NCBI GenBank assembly: GCA_963931925.1
Contig: OZ007570.1
Coordinates: 2,351,037 to 2,415,036 of the forward strand
Direction of reading: 5' to 3'
From: Onchidella celtica
Lineage: Eukaryota; Mollusca; Gastropoda; Systellommatophora; Onchidiidae
DNA length: 64,000 bases
The position numbers and the translations under genes were made by a program. Every line of letters begins with the position of its first letter. The first letter of the stretch is position 1. Below the pieces are notes generated by a model. It was not told the origin of the DNA. It saw nothing but the letters and a program-made list of their open reading frames with translations, and made no database searches. Positions 20,896-31,175 of this stretch are shown in pieces.

Positions 20896-22381
20896 ATGTC
20901 CCGGCCTCAAGAGGAGTCGGCAGAAACACTGCTCACAAATTTAACATCGCAACTTCAGTTAATCACGCACATGGCAGCCCAGCAGTCAAGTCAATGCAGT
21001 TTTGATAAAATTGCCCTACTTTTGGACCACATGCCCAGGGGTATGGTTTGCTGGAGTGGAGGTCCAGTTTGGCAAGAAGAACATTATACAGGACCAAAAA
21101 AAAAAATATGATTATGTAGTGAGTGCATCAAAATGCCAAACAGCTGAGGAGATACAAGATGTTTTCATTAACCCTCCAAAAGCGGAAACATATGTCACTT
21201 TGAAAAAGGCTTTCTGAAATGGCTTTTTAGAACAGAAAGGAAGTAGGATGCCTTTGATCGTGAACTCCTTGCAGCCTACTCAGATATCAAACATTTCAGA
21301 CCTTTTACGCTATACACAGATCACAAACCTTTGACGTTAGCTCTCATGAGTCAAACTGACCGTCAAGACATCTTTCTTACATTGCTGAGTTCACCACTGA
21401 CATCCAGTACATCCGGGGCTGGTTCAGTGTAGTAGTGGACGCCCTTTGATGTTTCAGCACCAACTCCATTTCAGAAAGACACTGCATCTCAAAAGTAAAT
21501 GACTTCAGTCGCCTTGCTCAAGATCAGATTCAGTCTGGCAAGACGGAGGCCACTTGCAAAGCTCCCACTGGTCTTTGGCTACAAGATGTCCAGCCGGGGA
21601 CATCAACCCTGCTCTGTGATATATATCCACTGGTGTACAGTACAGAGGCCTATGCTACCAAAATCCTGGACTCACTCACTCTTTGACCACATTCATGGAC
21701 TCTCACATGTAGGTGCACATCCCACTCAACAAGCCATCAGCCAACGTTTTGTGTGGTACGGTATGAAAAGTGAAATATGCGTGTGGTGCAAGCAAAGAAT
21801 GTCATGCCTGCCAAATATCCAAAATTCATCAACACACAAGAGCACCACTAGTGGAACGTCTGCCCACCAACACCAGCTTCTGCAGTCTGCATGTAGACCT
21901 TGTTGGTCTTTTCCAACCAGCCAGGGCATGACTTATGTGTTCATCATCATAAACCGTTTCACCAGATGGCCAGAAGCCATTCCTCTACCTGATGCCCATG
22001 CTTCCACTTGTGCTACAGTTCTCATCCACCACTGAATTGCCCAATCGATTTGGGATTCCAGAAGACATTATCTCAGATTGCGGCAGATAGTTCACCTTAA
22101 ATCTTTGGGCAGAGTGTAACAAGCTGTTTGGTATTGAGACACATAGAGCCACAGCTTATCACCCTCAAGCGACGGGCATGGTTGAGCGTTTCCAGCGTCA
22201 GTTCAAGGCAGCACCCAAAGCTCTGATTGCATCAAGATTTCGAATAGTTGCAGAACTGCCCATGGTTCTGTTGGGAATTCACTCTTATTGGCGAGTGGAC
22301 CCCGATTGCTCTCCAGTTTGTTGTTTCCTAAACTGGAATTGTTTCAGAGCATCAGACAATGCCAGATCATCTGTATTCTGA
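20896..22381 (+). pseudogene. Ty3/Gypsy retrotransposon remnant: gag joined to RNase H and integrase
   Basis: Gag-like frames at about 20896-21217 contain blocks such as LPYFW..CPGVWFA and KYDYVVSA. Shortly after come RNase H remains (FDRELLAAYSDIKHF, YTDHKPLTLA) near 21250-21350. Integrase remains follow: a CHACQ-type zinc-binding piece near 21800, core fragments such as GIPEDIISDCGR, and TAYHPQATGMVERF at about 22150-22195. Protease and the polymerase core are missing, so gag is joined almost directly to RNase H by an internal deletion. Several frameshifts and stops confirm it is dead. It ends about 1.2 kb before the second helicase gene. Confidence 0.8.
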
Positions 22382-23582
22382 CAGAGACACACAACACTTT
22401 ACTTTTCTTAATACTTGTAAGATTTAACAAATGTTGGAATTTTTTCTAACAATTGGTGCCCTTCTGAGGGCTTCATAATGCCCCTGCAAAAAAAAAAAAA
22501 AAGCACTTAACCCTCTTGCTGCCATAAGTTGGGCAAGATTGCCACGTGGCCAATATATTATTGCTGTTTCTAAAACTGCAATGAGGCTGATATATCGGCC
22601 GACATTGTTCCGGCACGCTTTGCATTCCTAATTTTGTCAACTTCCAGCTGTCTTTCTATCAGATAATCAATTTTTCTGGTATTGGTCTTGACATCAAAAG
22701 GGTTAAATACTTACTTACTTTCTTGCCTGGTAAGTGTTGTGGGGGAAAAGTGCTCGGAAGAATGTCTTATTCAAAACTTGGATAATCTGATTAATGATTT
22801 CTTGTGATTTTTATCATCATGAAAGATGTGGCATTTTAATCTTCACTTACATTTCTGGGAAATTAGTTATAAAAATCAGGCCCATGGCCTCAGTGCATTG
22901 TAAATAAATTAATACACTTTTGAAATTTCATGATTCTGAGCCCAGCAAAGGACATGATTAAAGAGGAAAATTTACATTTTGAAAATTCAGTCCATATAGT
23001 AAAATCATTAGAAAAAAGGTAAAAGATTTCCTACAACTTAGTTTTTATGGTGTATAGAATGCTAGCAGTTTTTAAACATTGTATGTTTATTTTTATTTAT
23101 CTCTTTTTCATTCAGCCGTGCCTGCTGGTTCACCATCCTTTGATTAGAGGTAACAATAGCTGCCCGTTGACAAGTTTATGCCTCTGTCTTTCCTGAATCG
23201 TCGTGAGTTTCTGCCCAGAGATACCAGTGGACAAACAACAGTGGACTGTTTGAAATTTACTTCAGCTTTGCTTGTAGGCATTAAAGGTGGCTCAATTCTT
23301 CAGGTCTTTGGATAGTAAGGATTCATTTATACAAGACTTTTTCTTTTCTAGACGCAACCACCGAGTTCTTATCACTACAAGGACTGTTATCCCCCTCCAC
23401 CCACAAGAAGACTGATATCATATTCTTCTGGACTTATAACTGTTCGCTTGCCATTCTACATTTTGTCATTTTTATGAGTGTGTGTTGATTAGATTGTGAT
23501 TTGATTAACAGTTTGTTTGTTTTGTTCAATGCATGAAGGCACTTTGATATGGGTTGTGTGTGATTTACTTTTGTGGTAAAAT
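22382..23582 (+). other. Upstream region of helicase-RBR gene 2 with likely 5' UTR splice acceptors
   Basis: No coding sequence is seen. Two strong pyrimidine tracts end in CAG at about 23115 (TCTCTTTTTCATTCAG) and in TAG at about 23351 (TTTTTCTTTTCTAG), so the intronless coding region is probably preceded by at least one spliced 5' UTR exon starting at one of them. A 4-codon upstream ORF starts at the ATG at 23549. Confidence 0.4.
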
Positions 23583-26500
23583 ATGTCACACACAGAAAGG
23601 GGCAGGGGAAGGGGAGGAAGAAGTTCCCATTCTGGAAGGGGTGGTGGGCATCATTTTTCCTCCAGCCCCACAGATCGCAAGGGTTATAACTGTCAGTCTG
23701 CACACTGTGAATGCCAGCAAAAGCATTTTCATCATGCTCCGCCCCAACACTTTACATCATCCCCTAGCCCGGAACATCATCATCAATATCATTATCAACA
23801 GCATCATGCTCAGCAGCTACACTATCATGCAGGGTTATCTCCCCTTCTCCCTCCCCCTCCTCCTCCTCCTCCTCAAGCAACACACATTACTGTGTCTGTC
23901 AACCCATATCCCCCACCCCCGCAGCCACCCCCGCAGCCGCCCCCACTCATGCAGCCACCTCCACCCCCAGCTCCTTATGAAACTACCAAACAATACCCGC
24001 AACCACCAGGTCCATACCACCACAAGGGCTATTATCCTCCCCCACCCCCAAGCTATGGAAGAGATGGGAATCACATGTCATCTTATCACCAACCCAGAGA
24101 TGATGGAAATCACAGCCGACAAAGGTATCCATCCAATAGACCCAATGATGGATACCATCAGAATGATAACCATGTTCACTTGCATGCTCAAAGTGGCAGG
24201 AATGAATGTAGAGGAGATCAGCACCAACGACCAAGAACAGATAACTATCAGGGGAGATCTTCTGAGAATCAAAGACACGGAGCTCACAGTTCAAGAAACA
24301 CTCATTACCAGGAAGACTCACCACCAGCATATGACTCTCTCTTTACAAATGTCCCAGGAAACTGCACAGACACTTCCAGGTCACAACAGCGAGCCCAAAA
24401 ACATCCTTCAAGGGCACAAAATGTTCCACGTGAGTCCGAGTATAAGAAATTCAAGGAGCACTTTCATTATGACAAGTTGAATCAAGATAAAAGTAGTAAA
24501 ACAACCACCGCAGATTTGAAAGGGCAAGATGGGACTTCTAAATCCAGATATGGCAAGGGTAAAGAATTCCCAGCACAAAAAGTGACAAGAGCTGAAAGCA
24601 CCGAGTCTCTACAGAGTGTAGGAGCCAGGCCCAAATCTGCACAGAAATATATGAAGTCTGCCGTAGGCAAAAACCTAGTGGATATTTCAGGCTATGAAAA
24701 CGATGGAGATAATGCAGATGACAAACTAACAACTTCTGGAGGTAGAGGAAATTGGAGGGGTCGATTTCGAGGCCATAGAGGTCATGGTGGGTATCATGGC
24801 AAGCCCAATTTAAAATCACGTGACACTGAAAATGATTATGAGCTTAATGAAGGAGATTCAGGTGGTGAAAGTGATGAAAGTATTGCAAGTAGCACATCAA
24901 CAACTTCGAGAGGTCGAGGTAGGGGTCGGGGTCAAGGTTCCAGAGGTCGAGGTGGGTATCATGGCAAGCCCAATATAAAGTCAGGTGACACTGGAAATGA
25001 TTATGAGCTTAATGAAGGGGATTCAGGTGGTGAAAGTGATGGAAGTATTGCAAGTAGCACATCAACAACTTCTAGAGGCAGAGGAAAATGGAGAGGTCGA
25101 GGTAGGGGTCGGGGTCAAGGTTCCAGAGGTCGAGGTGGGTATCATGGCAAGCCCAATATAAAGTCAGGTGACACTGGAAATGATTATGAGCTTAATGAAG
25201 GGGATTCAGGTGGTGAAAGTGATGGAAGTATTGCAAGTAGCACATCAACAACTTCTAGAGGCAGAGGAAAATCGAGGGGTCGGGGTCGAGGTGGGTATCA
25301 TGGCAAGCCCAATTCAAAATCAGGTGACACTGAAAATGATTATGAGCTTAATGAAGGGGATTCAGGTGGTGAAAGTGATGGAAGTATTGCGAGTAGCACA
25401 TCAACAACTTCTAGAGGCAGGGGGAAATGGAGAAATCAAAGTTCTAGAGGTCGGAGTGGGTACAGTGGCAAGCCTGACTTGAGCAAGGGAGAAAATGTAC
25501 CCGAATCAAGTGAAAGACACCAAAGAGTGGACAAAATCAACAGTGATGAAGTAACACATGGAGATCAGAAATATGCGGGAGACCAAAGTGTAATGAAGAA
25601 ACACCGTCACAGAAAGCATGGGAAGAAAAAAGACCAAGAAAGCTGGAGGCCCGAAACTGAAGGTGAAGGCTTTAATCAGAAGGCTCAATGGCCTGAGCCA
25701 TCCATTCGGATTACAAGAGCTGCACTGGAGATCATCAAAGCCTTCCCAAATCCAGATGCCCTGAAAGAAACTGTTCAGGCAAATTTTGTAACATCTGAAG
25801 ATGCTGTTTTAAAGTTTGTGGAAGAGTCAATAGTTTGCAGTGAGCACAGAAGTCTTTGTACTATACTTGTGCAGACAGACAGTAAACAGTTAGCAAAGCG
25901 TCTCATCAAGACTTTATATACTAGTCTGAGAAAAAATCTGAAAACAAAAATTACATTTGAGATATCAAGTGCTGAAGAGAAAGTGACAAATTTTTCACCC
26001 AATATTACCAACCCTAGCGAAAGCCGGACACGTTCTAAGGTTGATCATATCTTATCAAAAGCCAACAGTAGAAGACCAAATTCTGATAAGGGAAAAAAGG
26101 TGACAGATGAGTTGAAAACTTCCTGTGGCATTGCTAAATTAAATGAAAGAACTTTTGCCACAGCTGCTCCAAGCAATACCTGCAAAGAAAAACAAACCCA
26201 CAGCAGTCTCACTCAAGATCCTACAGCCATTCCAACCAAAATGTCAGTCAGTATTGATAAAGTTTTTGAGAAACCTAAGGACGTGCATGATTTCTTAAGA
26301 AGAATTGATGCAGAGAAAATACCATTTGAGATTTTGACTGACACGATTGTCATTTCAAGCTCAAAGACTCTTTGTGAGCTGCAAGCCAATAGTAAAGCAG
26401 CTGCTAAAAGGCTTGCAAAGCAGCTGATGTCAGTAAAATTGGAAGGAGTGCAGTTGAAATGTATCCTGGCTGAAAACTCTGGACAACGGCCTGACATGGA

Positions 26501-29500
26501 TGCTAAATCTGAGCACTTCAGCAAAGAGATAGAGAACACGTTGAAAGAGATTGAAAGACGCACAGCTGAAGCAGTGGCAACTCACAAGTTAAAAATTAAA
26601 GCATATGAAGAAGCTCTCGATGTGATGGAATCATCATGGATGGATGGAGGAGAAATTAATGATGATGACAGGAATGAAGTTCTGGCACTTAGAGACAAAT
26701 TGACAGAGGTGCTGAAGCAGGAGAGAGAATTCCGTTCAAGGCAGAAATCCCTGATAGAAAAAGTGAAAGATCTGGATCCCATGACAATTTCAATAAAAGA
26801 TTTGAACGATGCACAGAGAGCAGTAGGGGTGGAGTGTGAACGCCTTAGTATTGCACTCCCAATTTATGCCCGACGTAAAGATATCCTGAAGAAGGTGACT
26901 AACGAGCAAGTGTCAATTATTCTGGGTGAGACAGGTTCTGGGAAAAGCACCCAAATGGTCCAATATCTGTATGAAGGTGGACTTGCGGGAGAAAAGCAGA
27001 TTGTGTGTACACAACCTCGGAAAGTTGCTGCTATGACATTAGCAGAAAGGGTGGCAAAGGAATTGGTAGTCAAAGTTGGAAACACGGTAGGCTATCAAAC
27101 TGGAATGAAGAAAATAGTATCAGAAAGAACGAAGATTATTTTCTGTACAGATCATTGCCTCCTAAATGAATGTTTGGCTGATCCCAAACTGACCAAGTAT
27201 TCTTGTATTGTGGTTGATGAAGCACACGAGAGAAGCATTTATACAGATATCCTCTTGGGCATGATTAAAAACTGTCTACCGCACAGACCAGATCTTAAAA
27301 TTGTCATCACCTCTGCAACCATTGATCCTGGAATATTTATCAAATACTTCAGTTGTGATGACGAACTGCGGGTGTCAGGGAGAACATTTCCAGTGGATGT
27401 GATTTATGTGGACACTGAAAGTGATCATGAATTTGAAAATTTTGAAACCAAAGCAGTGCGAAAAGCTGTGGAAGTCCATAACAAAGAAGGTCCAGGAGAT
27501 ATTCTTATTTTCCTGACTTCTCCTGTTGAAATCATGAGATGCTGCGAAGAATTTGAGAAGTGTATGAAAGGGAGGAATGACTTCAAGTGTTTTCCTTTGC
27601 ATGGGCAGTTGCCCCCATCAGAACAGAAGAAGGTCTTTGAGCATTTAGCTGAAGGAATACGAAAAGTTGTTTTTGCTACCAACTGCGCAGAGACCTCAAT
27701 CACAATTGACGGCATTAAACACGTCATAGACACAGGGGTTGCTAAAGAAGTGAGGTATGATGCAAAAAGAAATATTAGTGTCTTGGGTACTCACATCATC
27801 AGCAGGAGTTCAGCCAATCAACGCACAGGTCGTGCTGGACGGACATCCAGTGGCAAATGCTATCGTCTCTACACTGAGGAGGGCTACAGCTCAATGACTG
27901 CCATAACTGAACCTGAAATCTTGAGGGTTCATCTAGGCCAGGCTCTCTTGAAACTTGCTGAGTTGGGAGTTGACGTTAAAGCGTATGATTTTGTACAATC
28001 CCCCAGCGCTGATGCCATTGATGCTGCAATCAAGACCTTACAAGAACTGGGAGCCTTGTCTTCTGAAGGCATCACTGATATTGGGCGTTTTATAGCCAAG
28101 CTGCCTTTTGACCCAAAGCAAGGTTATCTTGTGTATGAAGGCCTCATGAATAACTTGCTCTATGACTCTGTGGTTGTGGCTTCTCTGATCAGCAATGGAT
28201 CTAACTTGTTTTACAAAGGTCTGAATGAATCAGAGGAACAAACAGCCGCCAAGAGCAAAAACAAGTTTGGATCAGAATATGGAGATATTTTTACATTTCT
28301 GGAGGTTTATCAACATTGGGTTCAACTTCCAAGAGATGAGCAGTCAAAGTGGTGTGCAGAAAACTGCATTAACTATAAAATCATGAGCTTCACCTTCCAA
28401 AGCATCAAAGAGGTGGCAACAGTCTTAAATAAGGAGCTAGGTACAAAGGTAGAGTTCAGATTTGCTTCAGAGGAAGAGGCAAAGACTACTCTGCGAAAAA
28501 TGATTTTTCAAGCCAACAGGTCTTCAGTTTGTCAATTTTTGGGACACTATAGAGCTGGGTACTATGCTTTGACTGTGGAGAAGCAAGTCCATTTACATCC
28601 CTCGTCAGTTTTAGTGTCACAGAAAACAGAGCCCGAGTGGATTGTGTACACAGAGTTTACCAAAACCTCACGTGACTTTATAAAGGGAGTCACGGTTATT
28701 GATGAAGAATGGGTCCTTGAAGCTGTGAGCACGGGTAATCTGTCTCTGGATCTCAGTCAGTCACGGCAGCGTAAGATTGAAGTGGTCCGTAGAGAAGAGG
28801 TTGGGTCTTCAGTGTTCAGATGTCTTGTTGGGCCCAGGTATGCTAATCTACGAACACTAGAAGACGAGCTCATAAACACAGGCATGGCCACGGTTGTTGT
28901 TGAGGCAGATAGAGAACTTTCAACTGTAGATGTATACTCATCTTCCCCCATGAATCCCACAAGTGCTGACAATATAAACAAGATAAAGAAGGATGTCATT
29001 GAAAAACTTTGTTCAGATGAGGATGACATTGAAATAAGCAAGGAATGCTGTGGCTTTCGAGTTGTGCTTGGTCAGGGGGGATCTGTGAAAGCTCTTCTTA
29101 TGCCGCATCAGAGCAACAAAATCCTGATTAAAAAATCTAACTATGAGACAACTGAGGATGACATCAAAGCTAAGTTTGGAATGTATGGAGATATCAAAGA
29201 AATTGTACGTTTCAAAAATCCTGATACATGGGGATTTGTAAGGTATAGTTCCCTTTCACAAGCTGAGGCTGCAGCACAAGGCACTAAGAAAGATGAAACA
29301 AATATTGCTGTTCTGAAAATTGACCATCACAACAATAAATTGGTCACTAAATTTCAAGCACGGTTGTGTTGGTGCAGAAGACCTGTAAAAAAAAATGGTA
29401 CTGCATTTATCAAGTGTCCACTCATCGAGCAAAGCAGGCTCATTGGTAGAACACTCTGCCTCCAGGGTCAGTACTGTGAAATCAAACTGTCTAAAAATGA

Positions 29501-31175
29501 AGATGAGCTGATTTGTTTCAATACAGGAAAAACACCAGAGAAAGAGATAAAAAAACAAGTGATGGAGATTTTGGGTTATGATGAAACAGCAGGGAACAAC
29601 ATAAGAGTCAGTGTGATACGAGAGAAAGTAGATGTCCCTTCCAGAGAACAGATGAATAAAATCAAGGATTGTTTGTCAGAATGCTTTTCAAGCTACATCG
29701 CTAAAGACAAATTTACTTTGCACCTTAACCCACCCAAAGAAAATTCAGTCACGCAAGTGGCCTTCATTGGCTTCACTAACCCTGTTGCAGGATTCCAAGC
29801 TTGCAAATCATTGGAGGGAAGACTTTGCATAGAGGGTCAAGCAGTTGAAATCAGCCCAGATCTGAAGACAAGTGTGTTTGTTTCAAAGTCCATAATGAAA
29901 GTGTGTAAAAATCGTTTTGAAGAGATCATCAGTGGGTTGGAACAATACAAACATACAGAGGTGAAAATGCGTTCCCTGAAGCAAGGGGATTTTGCCATTG
30001 ACATCATGTCATCAGAACCAAAGCTCATCATAGAGGCCAGAGATGTGTTTCAAAAAGAATTGGATGGTGAAATCATTGACTGTGGACTTAATACCCTCCT
30101 TTTAAACCTCTTAAAGCCACAAGGAAAAGAGTTCCTTGACAAAATAGAAAAGGACGTGGATGTGTTTATCATGAGGGATGAGCGCAGACAGAAAATTCAC
30201 ATTTATGGTTCGGGGCAGAATGTCACCCGTGCACAAATGAAGATAAATGCATATCTGAGCAAGCTGGCAGAGGGAAAGCAAATTGACATATATCTCAAAG
30301 GCCCAGGAAAGCCGGCAGGTTTGATGAAAGCATTGATAAAGAATTTTGGCTCTTTGCAGAATGACTTTGTGGAACAGTTTGGCCTAAGTGATGTTGTTGT
30401 AGATTTCAAAAAGCAGAAGTTATCCATTCTTGGATCCTCTGATGCAGTGGACAGAGTATCTGCCTGCATTTCAGAACTTGAAAAGAACTTGCAGCCAAGC
30501 ACCCCATCGCATGAAAAATTGGTACCAGATTGCGTAGTTTGCATGTGTCCAGTTGACCCAGTCTCAGAACTATACCGATTGGAGGGATGTGGACACAGTT
30601 ACTGCACTGACTGTATGAAACACCAGGTTGAAGTTGAAATAGATAACAAAAAGTTCCCCATTTCATGTGCCCTGGAGAATTGCAACATGCCTTGGGTATG
30701 GAAAGATTTTCGTTTTTCTATACGTCAGAAATGGACAACAGAAGAAAAATTGGTGCAAAGATCTGTGAATGCTTTTGTGTCTTCAAACCAGGATAAATAC
30801 AGATATTGCATCACTCCCAATTGTCCAGTGGTCTATGAGATCACACAGGATGATGAAGGTTGTGAGTTTACATGTCCCTTGTGCTCTGTGAGTCTCTGTA
30901 CATCTTGTCATACAGCATACCATGGAGGTCTCACTTGCAAAATGGCAGTAAGTCAAGAAGAAGCTGACCTGCAGTTTGAACAATGGAGAAAGAAAAATGC
31001 TGCTCGTTGCAAAACCTGTCCAGGCTGTACAGCTTCAATTGAGAAGAGCGCAGGGTGTAACAAGATGCACTGCATACACTGTAATGCTTACTTTTGCTGG
31101 ATTTGTCTCTACAAAGCTGAAGATGAGCAAGAATGTTACCGCCACCTTCAGAAAGTACACGGTGGCTTTGTATGA
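23583..31175 (+). CDS. DEAH/RHA-type RNA helicase - RRM - RING-IBR-RING E3 ligase fusion, paralogue 2 (DEAH11/12-like)
   Basis: This is a 2530-residue protein without introns; a TAA at 23577-23579 fixes the start. The N-terminus carries an RGG-like patch (residues 5-22), His/Gln-rich sequence and long proline runs (about 88-140). Four near-identical repeats of about 52-61 residues follow at about 401-632, alternating an acidic/Ser block (DYELNEGDSGGESD) with an RG-rich block. Two paralogous modules lie at about 708-795 and 886-966, then a coiled coil (about 980-1066). Helicase motifs are intact: GETGSGKST at 1115-1123, DEAH at 1212-1215, SAT from 1244 and QRTGRAGR at 1413-1420. Next come HA2, an OB-like segment (about 1652-1716), an RRM-like domain (about 1845-1905), a KH-like segment (about 2233-2303) and an RBR from C2317. 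RING2 has CPGC at 2479-2482 and the predicted catalytic C2492. A Cys/His-rich end (CYRHLQKVHG) follows. I infer an RNA-binding helicase-E3 ligase that may act in RNA granules; the substrate is unknown. Confidence 0.93.
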   Translation: MSHTERGRGRGGRSSHSGRGGGHHFSSSPTDRKGYNCQSAHCECQQKHFHHAPPQHFTSSPSPEHHHQYHYQQHHAQQLHYHAGLSPLLPPPPPPPPQATHITVSVNPYPPPPQPPPQPPPLMQPPPPPAPYETTKQYPQPPGPYHHKGYYPPPPPSYGRDGNHMSSYHQPRDDGNHSRQRYPSNRPNDGYHQNDNHVHLHAQSGRNECRGDQHQRPRTDNYQGRSSENQRHGAHSSRNTHYQEDSPPAYDSLFTNVPGNCTDTSRSQQRAQKHPSRAQNVPRESEYKKFKEHFHYDKLNQDKSSKTTTADLKGQDGTSKSRYGKGKEFPAQKVTRAESTESLQSVGARPKSAQKYMKSAVGKNLVDISGYENDGDNADDKLTTSGGRGNWRGRFRGHRGHGGYHGKPNLKSRDTENDYELNEGDSGGESDESIASSTSTTSRGRGRGRGQGSRGRGGYHGKPNIKSGDTGNDYELNEGDSGGESDGSIASSTSTTSRGRGKWRGRGRGRGQGSRGRGGYHGKPNIKSGDTGNDYELNEGDSGGESDGSIASSTSTTSRGRGKSRGRGRGGYHGKPNSKSGDTENDYELNEGDSGGESDGSIASSTSTTSRGRGKWRNQSSRGRSGYSGKPDLSKGENVPESSERHQRVDKINSDEVTHGDQKYAGDQSVMKKHRHRKHGKKKDQESWRPETEGEGFNQKAQWPEPSIRITRAALEIIKAFPNPDALKETVQANFVTSEDAVLKFVEESIVCSEHRSLCTILVQTDSKQLAKRLIKTLYTSLRKNLKTKITFEISSAEEKVTNFSPNITNPSESRTRSKVDHILSKANSRRPNSDKGKKVTDELKTSCGIAKLNERTFATAAPSNTCKEKQTHSSLTQDPTAIPTKMSVSIDKVFEKPKDVHDFLRRIDAEKIPFEILTDTIVISSSKTLCELQANSKAAAKRLAKQLMSVKLEGVQLKCILAENSGQRPDMDAKSEHFSKEIENTLKEIERRTAEAVATHKLKIKAYEEALDVMESSWMDGGEINDDDRNEVLALRDKLTEVLKQEREFRSRQKSLIEKVKDLDPMTISIKDLNDAQRAVGVECERLSIALPIYARRKDILKKVTNEQVSIILGETGSGKSTQMVQYLYEGGLAGEKQIVCTQPRKVAAMTLAERVAKELVVKVGNTVGYQTGMKKIVSERTKIIFCTDHCLLNECLADPKLTKYSCIVVDEAHERSIYTDILLGMIKNCLPHRPDLKIVITSATIDPGIFIKYFSCDDELRVSGRTFPVDVIYVDTESDHEFENFETKAVRKAVEVHNKEGPGDILIFLTSPVEIMRCCEEFEKCMKGRNDFKCFPLHGQLPPSEQKKVFEHLAEGIRKVVFATNCAETSITIDGIKHVIDTGVAKEVRYDAKRNISVLGTHIISRSSANQRTGRAGRTSSGKCYRLYTEEGYSSMTAITEPEILRVHLGQALLKLAELGVDVKAYDFVQSPSADAIDAAIKTLQELGALSSEGITDIGRFIAKLPFDPKQGYLVYEGLMNNLLYDSVVVASLISNGSNLFYKGLNESEEQTAAKSKNKFGSEYGDIFTFLEVYQHWVQLPRDEQSKWCAENCINYKIMSFTFQSIKEVATVLNKELGTKVEFRFASEEEAKTTLRKMIFQANRSSVCQFLGHYRAGYYALTVEKQVHLHPSSVLVSQKTEPEWIVYTEFTKTSRDFIKGVTVIDEEWVLEAVSTGNLSLDLSQSRQRKIEVVRREEVGSSVFRCLVGPRYANLRTLEDELINTGMATVVVEADRELSTVDVYSSSPMNPTSADNINKIKKDVIEKLCSDEDDIEISKECCGFRVVLGQGGSVKALLMPHQSNKILIKKSNYETTEDDIKAKFGMYGDIKEIVRFKNPDTWGFVRYSSLSQAEAAAQGTKKDETNIAVLKIDHHNNKLVTKFQARLCWCRRPVKKNGTAFIKCPLIEQSRLIGRTLCLQGQYCEIKLSKNEDELICFNTGKTPEKEIKKQVMEILGYDETAGNNIRVSVIREKVDVPSREQMNKIKDCLSECFSSYIAKDKFTLHLNPPKENSVTQVAFIGFTNPVAGFQACKSLEGRLCIEGQAVEISPDLKTSVFVSKSIMKVCKNRFEEIISGLEQYKHTEVKMRSLKQGDFAIDIMSSEPKLIIEARDVFQKELDGEIIDCGLNTLLLNLLKPQGKEFLDKIEKDVDVFIMRDERRQKIHIYGSGQNVTRAQMKINAYLSKLAEGKQIDIYLKGPGKPAGLMKALIKNFGSLQNDFVEQFGLSDVVVDFKKQKLSILGSSDAVDRVSACISELEKNLQPSTPSHEKLVPDCVVCMCPVDPVSELYRLEGCGHSYCTDCMKHQVEVEIDNKKFPISCALENCNMPWVWKDFRFSIRQKWTTEEKLVQRSVNAFVSSNQDKYRYCITPNCPVVYEITQDDEGCEFTCPLCSVSLCTSCHTAYHGGLTCKMAVSQEEADLQFEQWRKKNAARCKTCPGCTASIEKSAGCNKMHCIHCNAYFCWICLYKAEDEQECYRHLQKVHGGFV
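24787..25480 (+). repeat. In-frame tandem repeats coding for acidic/RG-rich units
   Basis: Four copies of a 156-183-base unit begin with GGGTATCATGGCAAGCCCAA and contain AATGATTATGAGCTTAATGA. All length differences are multiples of three, and most lie in the GGTCGAGGTAGGGGTCG-type RG block. Copies 2 and 3 are nearly identical at DNA level, implying recent expansion or homogenisation. A partial fifth unit (GYSGKP) closes the array. The first helicase gene has no counterpart. Confidence 0.92.
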
